Assembly (NCBI GenBank): GCA_021904315.1 | Contig: CM038925.1 | Span: 4,528,501-4,592,500, forward strand | Source of the DNA: Sphagnum magellanicum | Taxonomy: Eukaryota > Streptophyta > Sphagnopsida > Sphagnales > Sphagnaceae | Direction of reading: 5' to 3' | DNA: 64,000 bases | In this document: in pieces, positions 60,000 to 64,000 of the stretch | How positions within the stretch are numbered: the stretch's first letter is position 1 | How the letters are laid out: each line of letters opens with the position of its first letter | Notes under the pieces: model-generated | The model's input: only the letters and a program-made list of their open reading frames with translations | What the model was told of the DNA's origin: nothing | Database searches by the model: none | Translations under genes and position numbers: made by a program

Positions 60000-62414
60000 G
60001 CTTGGAGGAGGGCGACAATGGTGGGAGTGTGAAGTTCCACAACACCATCGCCATGAGTTCCTAGCTCACCTAAGCCTCCTCCTTGAACCTACCAAGTTTG
60101 ACAAGTTGGGAAGTTTGCAAGGTTTGAAGGAGGCCCGAGATAAGGAAGGTCAAGGGGTCCAATTGGGACCTCCCTTTTATTTTTCATTTTTTTTCCAAAT
60201 TTTCAAACCTGGGGCACAGGTTTGGCACCAATCCAAACCTACCAACATTTATATTTATATTTATATTTCTTTTTTTCATCCATTTGAAGGATTTGATCCA
60301 AATTTTGGATGAAAAAAATTCATCCATTTAGCTATGGGTAATTAGTGGATGAACATGGGTTAGTGATCATGTGGGTAGGCTAATTAGTAACAACCCACCT
60401 ATGAACATACATTGAACGGTTTGACCCCCTAAGACCGGACAAAAATTTCATTTTTATTTTCATTTATGAATTTTCATTTTGAATTTCTTCAGAAATTCAT
60501 ATCTTTCGCATATGGAGTTAGATTAACAAATTGTCTACACTATTGAGTTTTTGGAGAGGAGAACTATATGCATGTGAAATTACAAAAGTTTTGGAGACAA
60601 AAGGTTTTGGAGCCTAGAGGTTGATTTGGCAATTGTGCAATTATTTGCCATTCAACTTTGGGAATTTAGTTCTCACCCATATGAAGGCAAAATTAAGAGC
60701 TTTCTATGGCAATTAATTCTTGGTGAAGAACACCTTTAGCATGGGAGTTTTCAACTCAATTGGAAATAGGAACTTTTGGAAGGTTTATTCCAAGATGTTG
60801 GGTGGTGTGTGGCCAACTTCTTGTTAATGTACCAATTCAACATTATGCTAGTGAGTTATATTTTTTGCATCTTATAGGTGGTGGAGTGTCGTGCCATCAA
60901 CAAACATGGAGGATTTGAATTCATATTGTGATTCTTTTGCAGGAATCACAAAAGTGGAAACTTGTGTTGCATGAGTTATGCTCTCCACTTGTGTTTGTTA
61001 GGTTGCACCTATTGTTTATTAGCATGTTGATTGGGTTATAATATGCATTCAAGGGGTAAAGGGATTTACCAAACTATGTGCCATTTGGCCACAACCCAAG
61101 GGTGAACACATGCTTTCAAGTTGATCTTTTGGTAGTCTATACTTACTATTTAGTGCAAAACTTTAGGTGAAAGGTTATGGGTCCAAACAACATATAACGA
61201 ACCAATGTGTTTACTTTGCATTTCAGACTATTGTCCTTTTTAGGGCCATTTTCCCCAAAAACATGTTTTCCTAAAGAGGAATTTTCAAATCAAATGTTTA
61301 GAAACTTTTTCTATATTGTATTTATAGTTGCCCTGATATGTCATATGTTTTTTTACAATCAAATTTGGAAAAATATGAAATTTTGAAAGTGCACAAATTT
61401 TGCCAAATTTTGTGTTTGGTTTTGAAAATTTGTCATGATTTCAAATCATACCAAAACATGTTAACATTTTCAAGTTGAATTTTTTATATTATAAGCTATA
61501 AATTTTTATTAAACAACATATACATTGCATCACATTTACAAGTTGAAAAGGATTCATGAACTTTTTTAAAATCTTAATTTTCGATAAACACACAATCGAA
61601 AAAATATGAAAATTTGAATTTTTTAAAAATGTGTCTAGTAATACCTTATTACACATTGATGTTAAAGATTTTTTATTTAGACCAAACTTTGATATTAGAA
61701 TTTTGTTTGATTCATTTAAAATTTTTCAATATCCATATTATTCAATAAGCATAACTTTCCATGATTCGCATGCCATTAGAATGGCACCACATAGACAAAT
61801 GTAACAAGAATTGTAGAAAAGTTGACATTTTGACATCAATTTTGGCTCGTTTGAATTCATCTGTGCTCCTATGTGCCTTCCCACACATGCCATTATTGTC
61901 ACAATGGACTTGGGGGTTGTAATTGGTGTGATTAATGGTTGAGCATGGGACAAGGTTACCACCTAATCTTGATCACTGAACAGGTCCTACTTGACTTGTG
62001 GTTTCCTTGGACATGTTGATTAGGTTTTAATCAAGGTTTAGGTTGTATTGATAGGCACAATTTGCAAATATGTCAAGATTTGATCACTAATGTGTCCCAT
62101 TGCTTCTTGTTGTGGTGAGATTGGGTTGATGACTAGTAGACCACCTTGTTATATTCATAGTGTGCCTTAGTTTGTTGGCCCTATGAAATGTTTTTATGGG
62201 TGCAAGTGCCCTAACCATATAGGTGCAACAACCTTGGGTTTATGTTTTGGGGGTCTGGTTAAATTGTAACAAGTTCAACATCCTTGTAGATTTAGTTTGA
62301 ACCATCGCAAATGTATCATCCTTTTGTGATTAGATTTTAAGGTGGATACCCGAGTTAGGGTTTAAGGTTCATCATAGAAATGACACAAGATTCAAGGGAC
62401 AAGGACACTATTAC
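60000..62414. other. Non-coding stretch upstream of gag remnant, possible LTR/leader
   Basis: No gene. Its place directly before a gag pseudogene makes it the likely site of that element's 5' LTR and leader, but I found no TG...CA boundaries and no tRNA-complementary primer site. A (TTTATA)n tract lies at about 60248-60268. Confidence 0.35.
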
Positions 62415-64000
62415 TAGTGATTTCACCAAGTGGGGTGCGGTTTAGACCACCCACACCACCTTCATCATCCTCTAAGGGAGATTCTTCAAATTTTGAAACA
62501 AATTTTTTTCTAAGGTTTGTCACCCCACCACTATTGTGGGACATGGAGGAAATGTATGGAGCCACCAAAAGGCCCTGTCAATATTCAGGGGTGGTTAGCA
62601 CCATTGAGTTGGATGATTTCATTTAGGAGTTTGAATTTGTGTGATATGTAGCAAATGCATAATCCCCAGCTGTTCACACCCTTCATGGCATGGAAGGGTT
62701 TGTTTCAACATTTGGAAGGGCCATTTATGAATGATTATCATGAATTCAAACGTGCCCATGAGATTCAGATTGAGGAGTGGCAATTATATTGGTCTTTCAA
62801 TTATGTTTCTATCACTAAGGGAATTGTGGCCCCAAATGGTGCAACAACAATTCTTGACATTAATTTGACAAGTGGAAGTGAAAATGTTAGTGGTAGTGGA
62901 GCCATTGGATGTGGTGGAACTATTGGGGGTGGTGGTGTAGGGGCATCCATTAGTACATGGGGTTCATTGCCCATATTTAACCCAGTTGTGTAATTCTTCC
63001 GTGAATTGTGGCAAAATTACCAAAGGGTAAAGATTAAAAAGCTATGGAGTTTGCAATATTTCCAATGTAAACCCCATGAAAGTTTGTAAGAAGCCTATGC
63101 ATGGATGTGTAGGTTGATCATGGTGACACAAGGTGTCATAGAAGCCCCAGCAATCCAATTTTGGTATGGGATCCTAAATAAAGAGCTTAAGTGTTGAGTG
63201 TGGGATGCCATTTTATTGCAACTTGCCCAACCCACTTTGACTAGTGTGTTTTAGTTATAAAAAAGGATTGAGATGAGCATGGTGGAGGAACGAATGGTCA
63301 CCCTTGGGTTTAACAAGGAAAACTTGAGGAATTTTCAACACCATTAAGCCATCAATCATGAGGTCAACCCACCAAGGCTGCACCACCCAAGGCCAAAGGG
63401 GCCAAATTAGATTCAAGTGGTGGTTCCACATCATATTCAATAGAACAAGGTGGAGAAGACAAATGTTTGAGATGTGGTGGGCCTCACAAGAAAAAAAATT
63501 ATCCCAATCCACCACAAGCCACAACTTCCAACCTTAATCCCAACAAAACATGTTCCCATTATCATGCATGTGGGCATGATGTCAATCATTGCTTCACGCT
63601 TGACCTAGAATTACGGCAAGGCCAATCACAAAACACTAATGCTAGTAAGGGCCAAGGTTCTAGGAAAAGCTAGGAAGGGAAAAATGCAACCAACAAAGGG
63701 TTGGCCACCAAGCTAGCTCAAGGCCAACCCAACACCATGGAGGCTAGGTTTGCACAATTGGAGGCCCTAGTCACAAGCATAGCAACCCAAGTGAAATCTA
63801 TTTACATCTAGGCTAAGGAAGGTTAAGGATAGGGAAGATGGCCCATCATATGGGGCAAATGCAGATCAAAAATTCTTTTGTGGAGCTGGTTTTTCAAGAT
63901 CAATGGCATTAGATGAAACGATGCCACACATGTTAAGAGTTCACGAGTCATGGGCAACGAATGATGGAAACTGTGTTATGGTTCTAAATCTTAATGGGAT
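62415..64000 (+). pseudogene. gag: gag of another LTR retrotransposon, broken, runs off the right edge
   Basis: Pieces appear in changing frames: PPLLWDMEEMYGATKRPCQY and STIELDDF (62520-62625), AWKGLFQHLEGPFMNDYHEF (62690-62755), then the Retrotrans_gag-like FFRELWQNYQRVKIKKLWSL and IEAPAIQFWYGILNKEL (62995-63192). The end (63455-63600) has zinc-knuckle remnants CLRCGGPHKKKNY (last Cys lost) and CSHYHACGHDVNHCF (one Cys now Tyr). Many stops and at least three frameshifts. It differs from the three-knuckle gag at 12.3 kb, so it is a separate family. Protease and pol, if present, lie beyond the window. Confidence 0.65.

Noticed and set aside
59869..60312. 147-codon Lys/Glu-rich frame
   Set aside because: It is a translation of the homopurine tract followed by AT-rich repeat, so it is not a credible protein.

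Overview
This is nuclear DNA from a land plant with a large, repeat-dominated genome. Two intact plant genes show this (a STRUBBELIG-type LRR receptor kinase and a multi-exon HNH-domain gene, both with GT-AG introns). So do chromodomain Ty3/gypsy retrotransposons, CACTA, hAT and Helitron DNA transposons, and a decayed piece of plastid 16S rRNA gene. The AT-rich, heavily decayed intergenic space would fit a fern, gymnosperm or similar genome, but I cannot name the lineage from the sequence.

Layout. 1-9 kb is AT-rich and gene-free. It opens with a 1.8-kb array of degenerate ~11-bp words interrupted by a hairpin element, and later holds a tRNA-derived SINE. 9.0-19.4 kb is a stratified insertion: a plastid 16S fragment is split by a composite Ty3/gypsy chromovirus (target duplication CGTCA), whose integrase is itself split by a second, different Ty3/gypsy element with gag, protease, RT, RNase H and integrase, all broken. 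Further LTR copies of the outer family lie at its right end and, more decayed, elsewhere. 19.4-30.6 kb is gene-free and includes a 2.8-kb non-autonomous CACTA element with a 3-bp target duplication.

30.6-44.5 kb is the gene-bearing island. A complete HNH-domain gene (+, 7 coding exons, 327 aa) converges on a complete LRR receptor-like kinase gene (-, 16 exons, 714 aa) of the STRUBBELIG-receptor family. The kinase has HRN and DCG in place of HRD and DFG. Every splice junction I assigned is GT-AG, and the phases agree throughout both genes.

44.5-64 kb is again repeat space: a ~150-bp tandem array just upstream of the receptor kinase, an irregular GGGGAACTTTGTGAG minisatellite, small inverted-repeat elements, the 3' end of a Helitron with helicase remnant, a broken hAT transposase, and the start of another gag pseudogene that runs off the right edge. 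A recurring ~370-bp inverted-repeat element with TA flanks is present three times (30.6, 47.3 and 54.3 kb) and looks like an uncatalogued MITE family. I found no evidence of an operon, phage or CRISPR system.
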